DNA from: Methylomonas aurea
GTDB taxonomy: Bacteria; Pseudomonadota; Gammaproteobacteria; Methylococcales; Methylomonadaceae
Assembly: GCF_024505045.1 (NCBI RefSeq)
Contig: NZ_JANIBM010000001.1
Span: 310,001 to 374,000, forward strand
Reading direction: 5' to 3'
DNA: 64,000 nt
Shown here one piece after another: positions 8,574 to 16,280 of this stretch. A program made the translations under genes and the position numbers. Position 1 is the first letter of the stretch; every line of letters begins with the position of its first letter. The notes under the pieces were generated by a model. The model made no database searches. It was not told the origin of the DNA and saw only the letters and a program-made list of their open reading frames with translations.

Positions 8574-9098
8574 TCAGTGAAAAGACGTATTCTGATGGGA
8601 GCTGGCGGCGTCATAAAGCGCGTCGAACAACTGCACCGTGGTGAAGATCATGGTTTTGGCTAAGCGCACCGCGTCTTTGGAGTTACACGTTTGCTGGTCA
8701 ATGGCGGCATGTAAAAACCTCACGAGTCCCGTTTGATGTTCCTGATCAAAGGCATGGTCTGGAACGCTTGGCTTTGTCTGCTTCATCGCCATTTTCATCT
8801 CTCGATCCAGCCGTTCGGCGCGTTGTTCAAACCAGCGATTGCCGACCAGACGATGATCGGGGACTTTGCCAAATACCTGCTCATAAACGGCAATGACATC
8901 AAAGCACAGATCCATAAATAAATGGGCCATCGCTTGATCCAAGTCGACCATCACCGATGGAAACACACCCAAGATCGTTTGGGCAAAGGCCGGTTGAAGG
9001 GTTTGGAATCGTTCCAAAATAGCCCGGCCTGCCTGTTCGTCCTGGCTTCTGGCGTATTGAAGAGCGGCAAAGAGTTGCTGGTCGGAGAGTTCTTGCAT
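8574..9098 (-). CDS. hypothetical all-helical 174-residue protein
   Basis: The start is placed at ATG 9098 (M-Q-E-L-S-D-Q-Q-L-F-A-A-L); the longer upstream frame adds a low-quality leader. Composition is consistent with a soluble, mostly helical protein: repeated Phe/Leu/Ala heptads, a F-P-S-V-M-V-D-L-D-Q-A-M segment, R-W-F-E-Q-R-A-E-R-L-D-R in the centre, and F-T-T-V-Q-L-F-D-A-L-Y-D at the end. No catalytic motif is seen. It sits in a stretch that lacks conserved chromosomal genes, suggesting accessory origin. I cannot assign a family. Confidence 0.55.
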   Translation of the reverse strand: MQELSDQQLFAALQYARSQDEQAGRAILERFQTLQPAFAQTILGVFPSVMVDLDQAMAHLFMDLCFDVIAVYEQVFGKVPDHRLVGNRWFEQRAERLDREMKMAMKQTKPSVPDHAFDQEHQTGLVRFLHAAIDQQTCNSKDAVRLAKTMIFTTVQLFDALYDAASSHQNTSFH

Positions 9099-9161
9099 GA
9101 TGATGGCTAGCCCAAAACCGCTTATCAAATCATCACCGGCTCGCCGATGCAAGCCAAGCAA

Positions 9162-9529
9162 AAAATGTAGGTCAGCTCAGATAGTGGGGGGGAATTATCA
9201 ATCATCGTTCGGTTGAAACGGACACCAAGTCCGCGGGAATGGGTGCAGACCCTCCAATATTGCTCCAGGGCAGCAATATGAAGGTTATGGAATGCCGGTT
9301 CAGATAACAGACCATTCAAAAGACACCGCCACCGAGTTAACAGTGATGAAAAACGTGGATGAACAATACCTAAATGCGTTCTTCCTGGCTGATCTAGCTG
9401 AACTAGCTGTCGTAGATGGCATCTTGTCCGCGCATGGGGGCTTTTCCAATTTTACAGAATATCGCTGTGGTTAGATGTGGATAAAAACACTCAGTAGAAT
9501 ACCCAATAACTTTGTGGTAGAAATCACAA
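9162..9529. other. intergenic stretch before the riboswitch, no gene seen
   Basis: Frames of about 60 codons exist on both strands but none has a ribosome site or recognisable protein. The promoter of the riboswitch transcript should lie near its right end; a TAGAAT at 9495-9500 could be a -10 element but lacks a good -35 partner. Confidence 0.35.
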
Positions 9530-9612
9530 AACACGAGCAGCTAAACCTATCGTGAGGTAGAGACGGAAAGTCACGGGTCCCTAAATTCGGAAAGCCGGAA
9601 TGCCGAATTCGA
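9530..9612 (+). ncRNA. GEMM-I type cyclic-dinucleotide riboswitch aptamer (candidate)
   Basis: The core matches the GEMM-I (c-di-GMP-I) pattern. A TAAACC is followed by the stem CTATC/GGTAG (9547-9551 with 9556-9560) capped by a GTGA tetraloop of the GNRA class. Next comes GAC-GGAAA-GTC (9562-9572), equivalent to the conserved GACGCAAAGCC hairpin, then ACGGGTC-CCTAA and a second arm AATTCGG/CCGAATT (9584-9590 with 9603-9609). The closing P1 helix is weak (ACGA near 9532 with TCGT near 9615 is possible). GEMM-I RNAs bind c-di-GMP, and a variant class binds cGAMP. The specificity base cannot be judged with certainty here. It lies about 150 bases ahead of a lipoprotein operon on the same strand. 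Confidence 0.72.
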
Positions 9613-9658
9613 CGTCGTTAACGTCATTTTTGGTAGTCCGGCTTTTTACTGCCGAATT
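9584..9658 (+). promoter_or_regulatory. riboswitch expression platform: competing stem/terminator-like hairpin
   Basis: AAAGCCGGA (9591-9599), which lies in the loop of the aptamer's second arm, is perfectly complementary to TCCGGCTTT (9637-9645), followed by more T. The pairing extends: AATTCGG (9584-9590) can also pair with CCGAATT at 9652-9658 after a 6-base bulge. A nested GACGT/ACGTC hairpin (9611-9625) lies inside. The left arm therefore chooses between the aptamer arm and a long terminator-like stem. Ligand binding should favour the first, which predicts an ON switch. The structure is read directly; the direction of control is inferred. Confidence 0.6.
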
Positions 9659-9758
9659 GAAAGTATGGCGATTCACACGCTAGCTATTAAACCGTTTTAG
9701 ATTCATGTTATTTACCCGGCTGGCTTTTGTGCTAGCCACTGACTCCAAAGGTAACCGT

Positions 9759-10439
9759 ATGAAATATGCCTTCGCACTGGTATTGACAGCCTCATTGATC
9801 AGCTTTACCGGTTGTGTCAGTCGAGACATCCATGAAGCCGTCGAAGACCGCGGCCCGCAAGTGGCCTTTGCACCGTTGCCGCAAGCCAGCCGCCTGACGG
9901 TGGCGGTGTCCCGCTTTACCAACGAATCGGTCTATGGCAGCGGCTTGTTTACCGATCAATCCGGCGATCGGATTGGCAAGCAGGCGGCCGATTTGTTGTC
10001 GCGCCATCTGATGGCAACCCAGCATTTCAATGTCGTGGAGCGGCAGGACATCAGCAAACTCAAATCCGAAGCCGAATTGATGGGCAAGAGCGAACCGGAA
10101 TTCAAACAAAATCTGCTCGGCGTCGATGCCTTGATCATGGGCTCGGTGGTGGAGTTGGGACGCGATACCACCGGCGGTGTCTGGCTGATCGGTAAGGAAA
10201 AAACTCAACGGGCGCGGGCGCGGGTGGTGTTGCGCTTGGTCGATCCGAAAACCGGCCAAGTGTTCTATAGCCAGGAAGGCAGCGGCGAAGCGTCGATTTC
10301 CTCGACCGCGACGCTGGGATTTGGCGGCACGGCAGGCTTTGATTCGACGCTGGAAGGCAAGGCCATCGATGCGGCCATTGTGAATATGATCAACAACGTG
10401 GTCAGTACCTTGGAAGCACGCGGCAAAGCCCAGCCGTAA
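9759..10439 (+). CDS. CsgG/HfaB-like outer-membrane lipoprotein
   Basis: A 226-residue lipoprotein. ATG 9759 is preferred because an AAAGGT lies about 7 bases before it and the product begins with a lipoprotein signal ending S-F-T-G-C (Cys19); the longer frame from 9705 would disrupt this. The body, with L-T-V-A-V-S-R-F-T-N-E-S, L-S-R-H-L-M-A-T-Q-H-F-N-V-V-E-R and V-D-A-L-I-M-G-S-V-V-E-L, matches the CsgG fold, whose prototype forms the curli secretion pore. No curli subunit gene is nearby. It is the first gene of a lipoprotein trio with DUF4810 and DUF799 proteins, a recurrent bacterial arrangement, and lies behind the riboswitch candidate. Confidence 0.85.
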   Translation: MKYAFALVLTASLISFTGCVSRDIHEAVEDRGPQVAFAPLPQASRLTVAVSRFTNESVYGSGLFTDQSGDRIGKQAADLLSRHLMATQHFNVVERQDISKLKSEAELMGKSEPEFKQNLLGVDALIMGSVVELGRDTTGGVWLIGKEKTQRARARVVLRLVDPKTGQVFYSQEGSGEASISSTATLGFGGTAGFDSTLEGKAIDAAIVNMINNVVSTLEARGKAQP

Positions 10440-10461
10440 ACCTTTCAAAGTAGGGAAGCGG

Positions 10462-10890
10462 ATGATGCTTAACCGTCTTGGGACAAGGTATGTTGGCGAG
10501 TCCGCTATTGGAATCGCCATGTCGTTGGTGCTTTCCGGCTGCGCACCGCAAGGCTTGTTTTATTGGGGCGACTACGAAAGCAGTCTCTACGAACGCTATG
10601 TCGACAATAACAGCCAGCATACCGATGCCTATTTGCGCGATACGATTACCGCAGCCGAGCAGCATCAGCGCCGCGTGCCGCCGGGTGTGTATGCCGACTA
10701 CGGTTTTTTATTGTACACCCGCGGCGATAAAGCCCGCGCCATCGCCTACTTTCAGAAAGAACGCACGCTGTATCCGGAATCCACGGCGTTGATGAACAAA
10801 TTGATCGAGAAAATTCAGCAGCAAGAAAAAACGCCGGAGCCGAACAGCGAAACCGCCGTACTTCCCACGCAACAGCGGGCCGCGCCATGA
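10462..10890 (+). CDS. DUF4810 lipoprotein
   Basis: A 142-residue lipoprotein with lipobox L-S-G-C (Cys27) and the DUF4810 signature right after it, G-L-F-Y-W-G-D-Y-E-S-S-L-Y. The middle resembles a single TPR-like helical hairpin (Y-G-F-L-L-Y-T-R-G-D-K-A-R-A-I-A-Y-F), followed by a low-complexity tail. Two adjacent ATGs (10462, 10465) are possible starts, with an AGGGA about 8 bases upstream. It lies 22 bases after the CsgG-like gene and overlaps the next gene by 4 bases (ATGA), so the three are one operon. DUF4810 has no established biochemical role; a chaperone or adaptor role for the CsgG-like pore is inference. Confidence 0.85.
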   Translation: MMLNRLGTRYVGESAIGIAMSLVLSGCAPQGLFYWGDYESSLYERYVDNNSQHTDAYLRDTITAAEQHQRRVPPGVYADYGFLLYTRGDKARAIAYFQKERTLYPESTALMNKLIEKIQQQEKTPEPNSETAVLPTQQRAAP

Positions 10891-11513
10891 GAATTGGGTT
10901 TAGTCTGTTAATCGTCTGCCTGTTGCAAGCGTGCGTCGCGCCGCAGCATCTTAATTTGGACGCGTTTTATGCACATCCGCCCCGTTCGATCGTGGTGGTG
11001 CCGGTGGTCAACGAGTCGCCGGAAGTAACCGCCAATTCGGTTTTCATCACCACTATCACTCAACCGCTGGCCGAACGCGGCTATTACGTGTTTCCGGTGT
11101 ATTTGACCGACATGATTCTGCGCGATTTCGGGCTGGTAGAAGCGGGACATATTCACTTATTACCGGCCGAACGCTTCTACGAACTGTTCGGCGCCGACGC
11201 GGTGCTGTTGGTGACGATCAAGGATTGGAGTACCAAGTATCTGGTACTGGCATCGTCGGTGGTGGTCGAAATGGAATATGTCCTGAAAGACACCAGGACC
11301 GGCACCGTGCTTTGGCAGAACAAGCAAACTTATGCGCAGAATTCCGGTGGCGGCGATCCTATCGCGATGGCGATTTCAGCGGCAATCAATGCGCTGATCA
11401 CCGATTATTTGCCGCTGGCCAGGCAAGCCAATTTCATGGCGTTGCAACCGCCAAAGGGTCTTCCCGCCGGGCCTTACCATCCGGAGTATCAGCAAGACAA
11501 AGGCAAGTTTTGA
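10887..11513 (+). CDS. DUF799 (GNA1162-family) lipoprotein
   Basis: A 208-residue lipoprotein with signal peptide ending L-Q-A-C (Cys16). The DUF799/GNA1162 signature is clear: P-R-S-I-V-V-V-P-V-V-N-E-S-P-E-V near residues 32-47, then P-L-A-E-R-G-Y-Y-V-F-P-V and L-F-G-A-D-A-V-L-L-V-T-I. GNA1162 is known as a surface-exposed neisserial lipoprotein. The fold, as in CsgG, has an alternating strand and helix pattern. It is the last gene of the riboswitch operon, so a cyclic dinucleotide would set the level of all three envelope lipoproteins together. Confidence 0.87.
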   Translation: MRIGFSLLIVCLLQACVAPQHLNLDAFYAHPPRSIVVVPVVNESPEVTANSVFITTITQPLAERGYYVFPVYLTDMILRDFGLVEAGHIHLLPAERFYELFGADAVLLVTIKDWSTKYLVLASSVVVEMEYVLKDTRTGTVLWQNKQTYAQNSGGGDPIAMAISAAINALITDYLPLARQANFMALQPPKGLPAGPYHPEYQQDKGKF

Positions 11514-11514
11514 C

Positions 11515-11582
11515 GTTCTGTAAGGGAGCTCTGAATTGTCCGTTTTTGATGGTGGGGATCATTCCCCTGAAGCCTTACGAAC
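11515..11582 (+). other. imperfect hairpin after the lipoprotein operon
   Basis: GTTC(T)GTAAGG at 11515-11525 is complementary to CCTTACGAAC at 11573-11582, and a GGGGATCATTCCCC hairpin (about 11555-11568) is nested inside. No T-run follows, so it is not a classical intrinsic terminator; it may stabilise the 3' end of the mRNA. Confidence 0.3.
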
Positions 11583-11703
11583 TTAAGCAAGTCTCTTAGC
11601 AATCTGTCTGCGGAACTTAAGGCAAGATCAATTCCGTTTCCGGCCGATTTTCATATATTTAACTGCGACAGACCCGGTCAAGTGGTGGCAGTTGCGGCAG
11701 CGA

Positions 11704-13215
11704 TCAGCCGCAATACACCTCGTCCTGTTCGATCAGAAACAAAACCCAGGAAAATTGGCCGGTGCTGATTTTGCTGCCGCAGTAACCGCACTCGCCGCTT
11801 TGACCCATGTTGTCGGCCGGCGCGCCGCAGCTGGGGCATTGGCTCAGGCTGTAGGGTTTGTCCTGGCGCTCCTTACCGCTACGGCGGACGAAGGTCCAGT
11901 ATTCGGAAAAACGCCTGAGCGATGTTTTCGAACCGCCGACGATCTTGCCGCCGGCGTCTTCGGTGTAGTCGTTACAGGCGGCGAAGATGCGTACCGTGAT
12001 AGCCTCGTAAAATTTGTCGCTGTCGATTTTCGCCAGCACGATTTGTTCGATGCGCAGATGGTCCAGCCGGTTGAACCAGCCGCGCTCGACGTACATTTTC
12101 TGCCAGAAGGCATTGGTCTCGTAAAGCCGGTCGGATAACAGGTGCCGCGCCGCCTGCCAGTCGCGCCGGCTCCAGTGGCCGTATATGGCCGTAAAATAAT
12201 TGCCTACCACGTCGTTCTCGAACGGCAACCAAAACTGCTGCCACTCGCCGATCCCGTAACGCTGCTGCCAGCGGTTCATCTGTTCGATCAGGTCGGCTTG
12301 CTTGATCGTGATGGCTTGCGTGCCCTGTTCTTCGGCGTAAGCCGCCAGTCCTGCCACAGCCGGCACGGCATGGGTGGCGACCACGACGCGTTTGCCCAAG
12401 CACCACTGCGCGTCGCCCTTTTGTACGTTGGCGCCGCAATAACCGCAGACGCCGGCGTCGGTGAAATGGGCCGGTGCGCCGCATTGCGGACAATTTACGC
12501 TTTGCATTTTCTCCGGTTCCGCCGACAACAGGCCTTTACGCCGGTAAAACTGCCAGCGTTCGACCACGGCATAGCGCGAACGCTGATCCTGCAAATCCAA
12601 TGTGTAATTGGCGTCGAATTCGACGGTAATGGTCTCGGTATCGCTGCCCGCAGTGTTGATCTCCAGCCAACGCAGGCTGTTGACGACGATTTCGCTGACG
12701 GTCCAGGGTTGCGAGCGTTGGAAATGGCCTTGCAACTCGGTGCTCAAGAACGGCGAAAGGTAGCTGAATTCCGGCTTGGTCGAATATTCGTAGAATTTGC
12801 AGTACAGCGAATGGGCAAAATCCAAAAACACCACGGCGGAGAAATTGGCGTCGGCCTGTTTCAATGCCGCGATTTGCTCGGCAATGCTTTGTTGGCGTTG
12901 GGCGCGGTATTGCGCCGGCGGCGCCGTCACGACGCTGCGCGCCCCGGCTTGGCTGCGAATCAGGATAATGACGATCACGACGACGATAATGAACAAAATC
13001 AAGGCTTCCAGCGACGACATCGGATGGGCGGTGCCGGACGAGCTGCTGGAGCTGTCGTGGGTACTCCAACTGGAGCCGGAATGCGACCAGCCGCCGGAAC
13101 TGTGCGAGCTCGACGAGCTGTGCGAGCTGCTGGAATGGCCGCCGCCGGGCCGGGCCGGCAACGGTTGGGAAACGGCCAGGCCGGCCAACATTAGGACCAA
13201 TAGCAGCTTTTTCAT
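11704..13215 (-). CDS. secreted/membrane protein with two Tim44-like domains and two zinc ribbons
   Basis: A 503-residue protein with a signal peptide (about 1-22), a long Ser/His/Gly-rich segment (about 24-62) and one membrane helix rich in Ile/Val (about 70-87). Two similar units follow. Each has a Tim44/NTF2-like fold (about 100-245 and 315-455) and ends in a zinc ribbon, C-P-Q-C-G-A-P ... C-G-Y-C-G at about 252-271 and C-P-S-C-G-A-P ... C-G-Y-C-G near 462-482. The repetition suggests internal duplication. Tim44-like domains in bacteria are associated with membrane binding; function here is unknown. It is translationally coupled (4-base overlap) to the TPM-type gene upstream. Confidence 0.75.
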   Translation of the reverse strand: MKKLLLVLMLAGLAVSQPLPARPGGGHSSSSHSSSSSHSSGGWSHSGSSWSTHDSSSSSSGTAHPMSSLEALILFIIVVVIVIILIRSQAGARSVVTAPPAQYRAQRQQSIAEQIAALKQADANFSAVVFLDFAHSLYCKFYEYSTKPEFSYLSPFLSTELQGHFQRSQPWTVSEIVVNSLRWLEINTAGSDTETITVEFDANYTLDLQDQRSRYAVVERWQFYRRKGLLSAEPEKMQSVNCPQCGAPAHFTDAGVCGYCGANVQKGDAQWCLGKRVVVATHAVPAVAGLAAYAEEQGTQAITIKQADLIEQMNRWQQRYGIGEWQQFWLPFENDVVGNYFTAIYGHWSRRDWQAARHLLSDRLYETNAFWQKMYVERGWFNRLDHLRIEQIVLAKIDSDKFYEAITVRIFAACNDYTEDAGGKIVGGSKTSLRRFSEYWTFVRRSGKERQDKPYSLSQCPSCGAPADNMGQSGECGYCGSKISTGQFSWVLFLIEQDEVYCG

Positions 13216-13835
13216 AGATCAATATCCAGCCGGTCCGGCAGTTCGTTGATGTCGCCATCGCGCACCGGTAAGTAGCGGGCGAATGCGGCAGCCGTTGTTT
13301 CCAGCACCTGCAGCAGACTTTGTTCCGGTTGACTCTGGGCGAAGATATCGTCGAACTCGCTTTGCAATTCCTGCCATACCGCAAGCGGGATGGCCAGCTC
13401 CAAACCGCGGTCCGGCAACAGAAACACCCGCCGTTCCAGCAACGAGCAATACACCAGAAAGCCGGATTTATCCTGGGTATGCTGCATGCCGCCCTTTTGG
13501 AATATGGCCCTGGCCATGATTTCGACCTGCTTGTCCCGCGTCGCCCGCCTTATGCTGCCGCGTTTGACCGCCGGCAGCGAGCCGAAGCCGTAGCCAACCG
13601 TAAATGCTGCCAGCGGTGCGTAATAGACCAGCCAATTTTCGAAATAAACCGGCGCGTACATCATCAGGGTAAAAGCCGACCAGGCCGCGGCCAGGCCCCA
13701 TAACAACGGTACCGAGGCATAGTCGGCGGAGCGGGCGCGAAACACTACCACCGCTTCGGCCTGCGAACCGTTCTCCAGGTTTTTGATCGTGTTCCACAGC
13801 CGGCTTTGGTAGTCCGGCGCCAAATACTGTTTCAT
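13212..13835 (-). CDS. TPM-domain (YgcG-like) membrane protein
   Basis: A 207-residue protein starting at ATG 13835 (M-K-Q-Y-L-A-P-D-Y-Q); the longer frame to 14222 would cross into the divergent gene's leader. Two hydrophobic helices in the middle (W-G-L-A-A-A-W-S-A-F-T-L-M-M-Y and W-L-V-Y-Y-A-P-L-A-A-F-T-V) separate an N-terminal portion from a C-terminal TPM-like domain. Family-like motifs are H-T-Q-D-K-S-G-F-L-V-Y-C-S-L-L-E-R-R-V-F-L-L-P-D-R-G and a W-Q-E-L segment. TPM proteins have been linked to membrane-protein quality control and photosystem repair in plants. It overlaps the Tim44-like gene downstream, so they are one transcription unit. Confidence 0.7.
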   Translation of the reverse strand: MKQYLAPDYQSRLWNTIKNLENGSQAEAVVVFRARSADYASVPLLWGLAAAWSAFTLMMYAPVYFENWLVYYAPLAAFTVGYGFGSLPAVKRGSIRRATRDKQVEIMARAIFQKGGMQHTQDKSGFLVYCSLLERRVFLLPDRGLELAIPLAVWQELQSEFDDIFAQSQPEQSLLQVLETTAAAFARYLPVRDGDINELPDRLDIDL

Positions 13836-14009
13836 AGGCTTGTTCCAGCTTGATCTATACTCAGGTTTGCCTTCGGCGTGCCGAATAGCCGCGGCTACGG
13901 CCGGCAAATCCGTTCTGCGGCTAAGTCTAGTCGTTTTGACGAACGACGTGCCGATCGGCCTGCCTGCGTGCCAACGGGCACCCAATTCAAAAATCCACAG
14001 GAGACACTC

Positions 14010-15032
14010 ATGGGACTTTTCGACGGTTTGCAACGCCAGTTGCGTTCGGTCATCGAATGGCAAAATCCGGCGCCGAATGCGTTGTTCGAACAATGGAGCG
14101 ACAACGGCGACGAAATCAAAAATGCCTCGACGTTGATCGTCGGCCCCGGCCAGGGCTGCATATTCGTTTACCGCGGCAAGGTGCAGGCGGTATTCGATAG
14201 CGAGGGTTCCTATAACCTGCAAACCGATAACATCCCATTCTGGACCACGATTGCCAGCTTCATGCAGTTCTTCGAAAGCCAGTACAAGGTCGGGATTTAT
14301 TTCTACCGCAAGACCGTGATTCTGGATCAGAAGTGGGGCACCACCTCGCAGATCAAATATCTGGACCCGACCTATAAATTTCCGGTCGGACTACGCGCTT
14401 ACGGTAACTACAGTTATCGCCTGGCCGAACCGGCGCAGTTTTTCGTCAACGTGGTCGGCGAACAAAACCTGTTTACCACCGAGCAATTGCGCAGCGTCAT
14501 CGTCGCCCGCCTCAGCCAGCCGTTGGCCGATTTTCTGGCCACCAGCCGTTTCGGCTATCTGGATATCGATACCAACCGCGAGGAAATCTCTGCCGGCGTG
14601 CTGCAGAAGTTGCTGCCGCAGTTCGCCGAGCTCGGCTTTGCAATCACCGATTTTCGGATCGAAGGCACCGACTTCGACGAGGAAACCCTGAAGCGCGTCA
14701 ATCGTATCGCCGACATGACCGCCGAGGCCCAGGCGGCGAAAGAAGTCGGTCTGGATTACGCCCGCATCCAGCAATTGGAAGCGATGCGCGAAGCCGCCCG
14801 TAACGAAGGCGGCGGCGCCGGGGTCGGAATGGGCTTGGGCGCCGGTATCAGTTTTGGTCAAAATCTGGCGCAAGCGATGAATACTCCGGTGGCCGCGCCG
14901 GGCGCCGCCGCCCAGGCGGCATCTTCCGATCCGATGGAAAAACTGGCGCAACTGAAAAAACTGTTCGAAGCCGAGCTGATTACTGCCGAAGAATATGCGG
15001 AGAAGAAAAAAAGTATTTTGGACGGTTTGTGA
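14010..15032 (+). CDS. SPFH-domain protein with C-terminal SHOCT domain
   Basis: A 340-residue protein; ATG 14010 has an AGGAGA 7 bases before it, so the longer upstream frame is discarded. It carries an SPFH (stomatin/flotillin-like) domain of the YdjI/virion-core-protein type at about 30-240, with G-Q-G-C-I-F-V-Y-R-G-K-V and S-V-I-V-A-R-L-S-Q-P-L-A. A helical linker and a Gly/Ala-rich stretch (about 265-310) lead to a SHOCT helix hairpin at about 307-340 (L-K-K-L-F-E-A-E-L-I-T-A-E-E-Y). SPFH-SHOCT proteins form membrane-associated scaffolds and often travel with zinc-ribbon partners. Here the divergent gene pair encodes zinc ribbons and a TPM protein, supporting a shared envelope-maintenance role. 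Confidence 0.82.
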   Translation: MGLFDGLQRQLRSVIEWQNPAPNALFEQWSDNGDEIKNASTLIVGPGQGCIFVYRGKVQAVFDSEGSYNLQTDNIPFWTTIASFMQFFESQYKVGIYFYRKTVILDQKWGTTSQIKYLDPTYKFPVGLRAYGNYSYRLAEPAQFFVNVVGEQNLFTTEQLRSVIVARLSQPLADFLATSRFGYLDIDTNREEISAGVLQKLLPQFAELGFAITDFRIEGTDFDEETLKRVNRIADMTAEAQAAKEVGLDYARIQQLEAMREAARNEGGGAGVGMGLGAGISFGQNLAQAMNTPVAAPGAAAQAASSDPMEKLAQLKKLFEAELITAEEYAEKKKSILDGL

Positions 15033-15226
15033 TAGGAATTAACGTGCTGCCGCTGTTCCCGCCGCACCGCCGGCAATAAGGCGGTTCGAAGTCGGTTAAA
15101 CGGCAAAACCGCCATCTAAATACCGTTGAGCCGGCGCGTGGCCGGAAAAATGCGGTCCAGGCGGCAAGCCAGTTGCCATTTGTGTACTATCCTTGGCAAC
15201 GACATTTTCACCGTTGAGAATCGACC

Positions 15227-16264
15227 ATGGATATTGCCGAACTGTTGACGTTCTCCGTCAAGAATAAAGCCTCCGACTTGCATCTTTCCGCCGGTTTACC
15301 GCCGATGATTCGGGTGGACGGCGATATTCGCCGGATCAACATCCCGGCTCTGAACCACAAGGAAGTGCATGCGCTGATTTACGACATCATGAACGATAAG
15401 CAGCGCCGCGATTACGAGGAGTTTCTGGAAACCGACTTTTCGTTTGCCTTGCCCGGTGTGGCCCGGTTCCGGGTCAACGCCTTCAATCAGGACCGTGGCG
15501 CCGGTGCGGTATTCCGGACCATTCCGTCGAAAGTCTTGACTCTGGAAGAGTTGGATGCGCCGAAGTTTTTCCAGGAGCTGTGTACCAAACCGCGCGGTTT
15601 GATCCTGGTGACCGGACCGACCGGCTCGGGTAAGTCGACCACGTTGGCGGCGATGATCAACCACATCAACAACAACGATTACGCCCATATCCTTACTGTC
15701 GAGGATCCGATCGAGTTCGTCCACGAAAGCCAGAAATCGCTGATTAACCAGCGCGAGGTACACCGCGATACGCTGGGTTTCAACGAAGCGTTGCGCTCTG
15801 CGTTGCGGGAAGACCCGGACATCATCCTGGTCGGCGAGATGCGCGACCTGGAAACCATCCGTTTGGCGCTGACCGCGGCCGAAACCGGACACTTGGTATT
15901 CGGCACCTTGCACACCACCTCGGCCGCAAAAACCATAGACCGGATTATCGACGTATTCCCAGCCGCCGAGAAAGACATGATCCGGGCCATGTTGTCCGAG
16001 TCGCTGCAGGCGGTTATTTCGCAAACGCTATTGAAAAAAGTCGGCGGCGGCCGGATCGCCGCCCACGAGATCATGGTCGGTACCCCGGCGATCCGCAACC
16101 TGATTCGCGAAGCCAAGGTGGCGCAGATGTATTCGGCGATCCAGACCGGGCGCAAGGACGGCATGCAGACGTTGGACCAAAACTTAAAAGAGCTGGTCGA
16201 CAAGGGCCTGATTACCGCCAAGGCGGCGATGACCCGGGCCGTGAATAAAGACATGTTCCGCTGA
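15227..16264 (+). CDS. pilT: type IV pilus retraction ATPase PilT
   Basis: A 345-residue hexameric ATPase of the secretion-ATPase superfamily that depolymerises type IV pili and powers twitching. Residues 1-100 form the PAS-like N-terminal domain (K-A-S-D-L-H-L-S-A-G). Walker A G-P-T-G-S-G-K-S-T lies at about 130-138, followed by the Asp box I-L-T-V-E-D-P-I-E-F, Walker B I-I-L-V-G-E-M-R-D and the His box T-G-H-L-V-F-G-T-L-H. Length is typical of PilT. The paralogue pilU follows after 16 bases, the usual arrangement in pseudomonads and relatives. Confidence 0.97.
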   Translation: MDIAELLTFSVKNKASDLHLSAGLPPMIRVDGDIRRINIPALNHKEVHALIYDIMNDKQRRDYEEFLETDFSFALPGVARFRVNAFNQDRGAGAVFRTIPSKVLTLEELDAPKFFQELCTKPRGLILVTGPTGSGKSTTLAAMINHINNNDYAHILTVEDPIEFVHESQKSLINQREVHRDTLGFNEALRSALREDPDIILVGEMRDLETIRLALTAAETGHLVFGTLHTTSAAKTIDRIIDVFPAAEKDMIRAMLSESLQAVISQTLLKKVGGGRIAAHEIMVGTPAIRNLIREAKVAQMYSAIQTGRKDGMQTLDQNLKELVDKGLITAKAAMTRAVNKDMFR

Positions 16265-16280
16265 GGCATAAGGAGGCACC

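Noticed and set aside
13056-13145. Ser/His-rich repeats suggesting a tandem-repeat or CRISPR-like element
   Set aside because: They are codon-level repeats inside the Tim44-like protein's low-complexity segment, without spacers.
12142-13194. 350-residue plus-strand frame
   Set aside because: It is antisense to the Tim44/zinc-ribbon gene, whose signal peptide, Cys motifs and coupling are clear.
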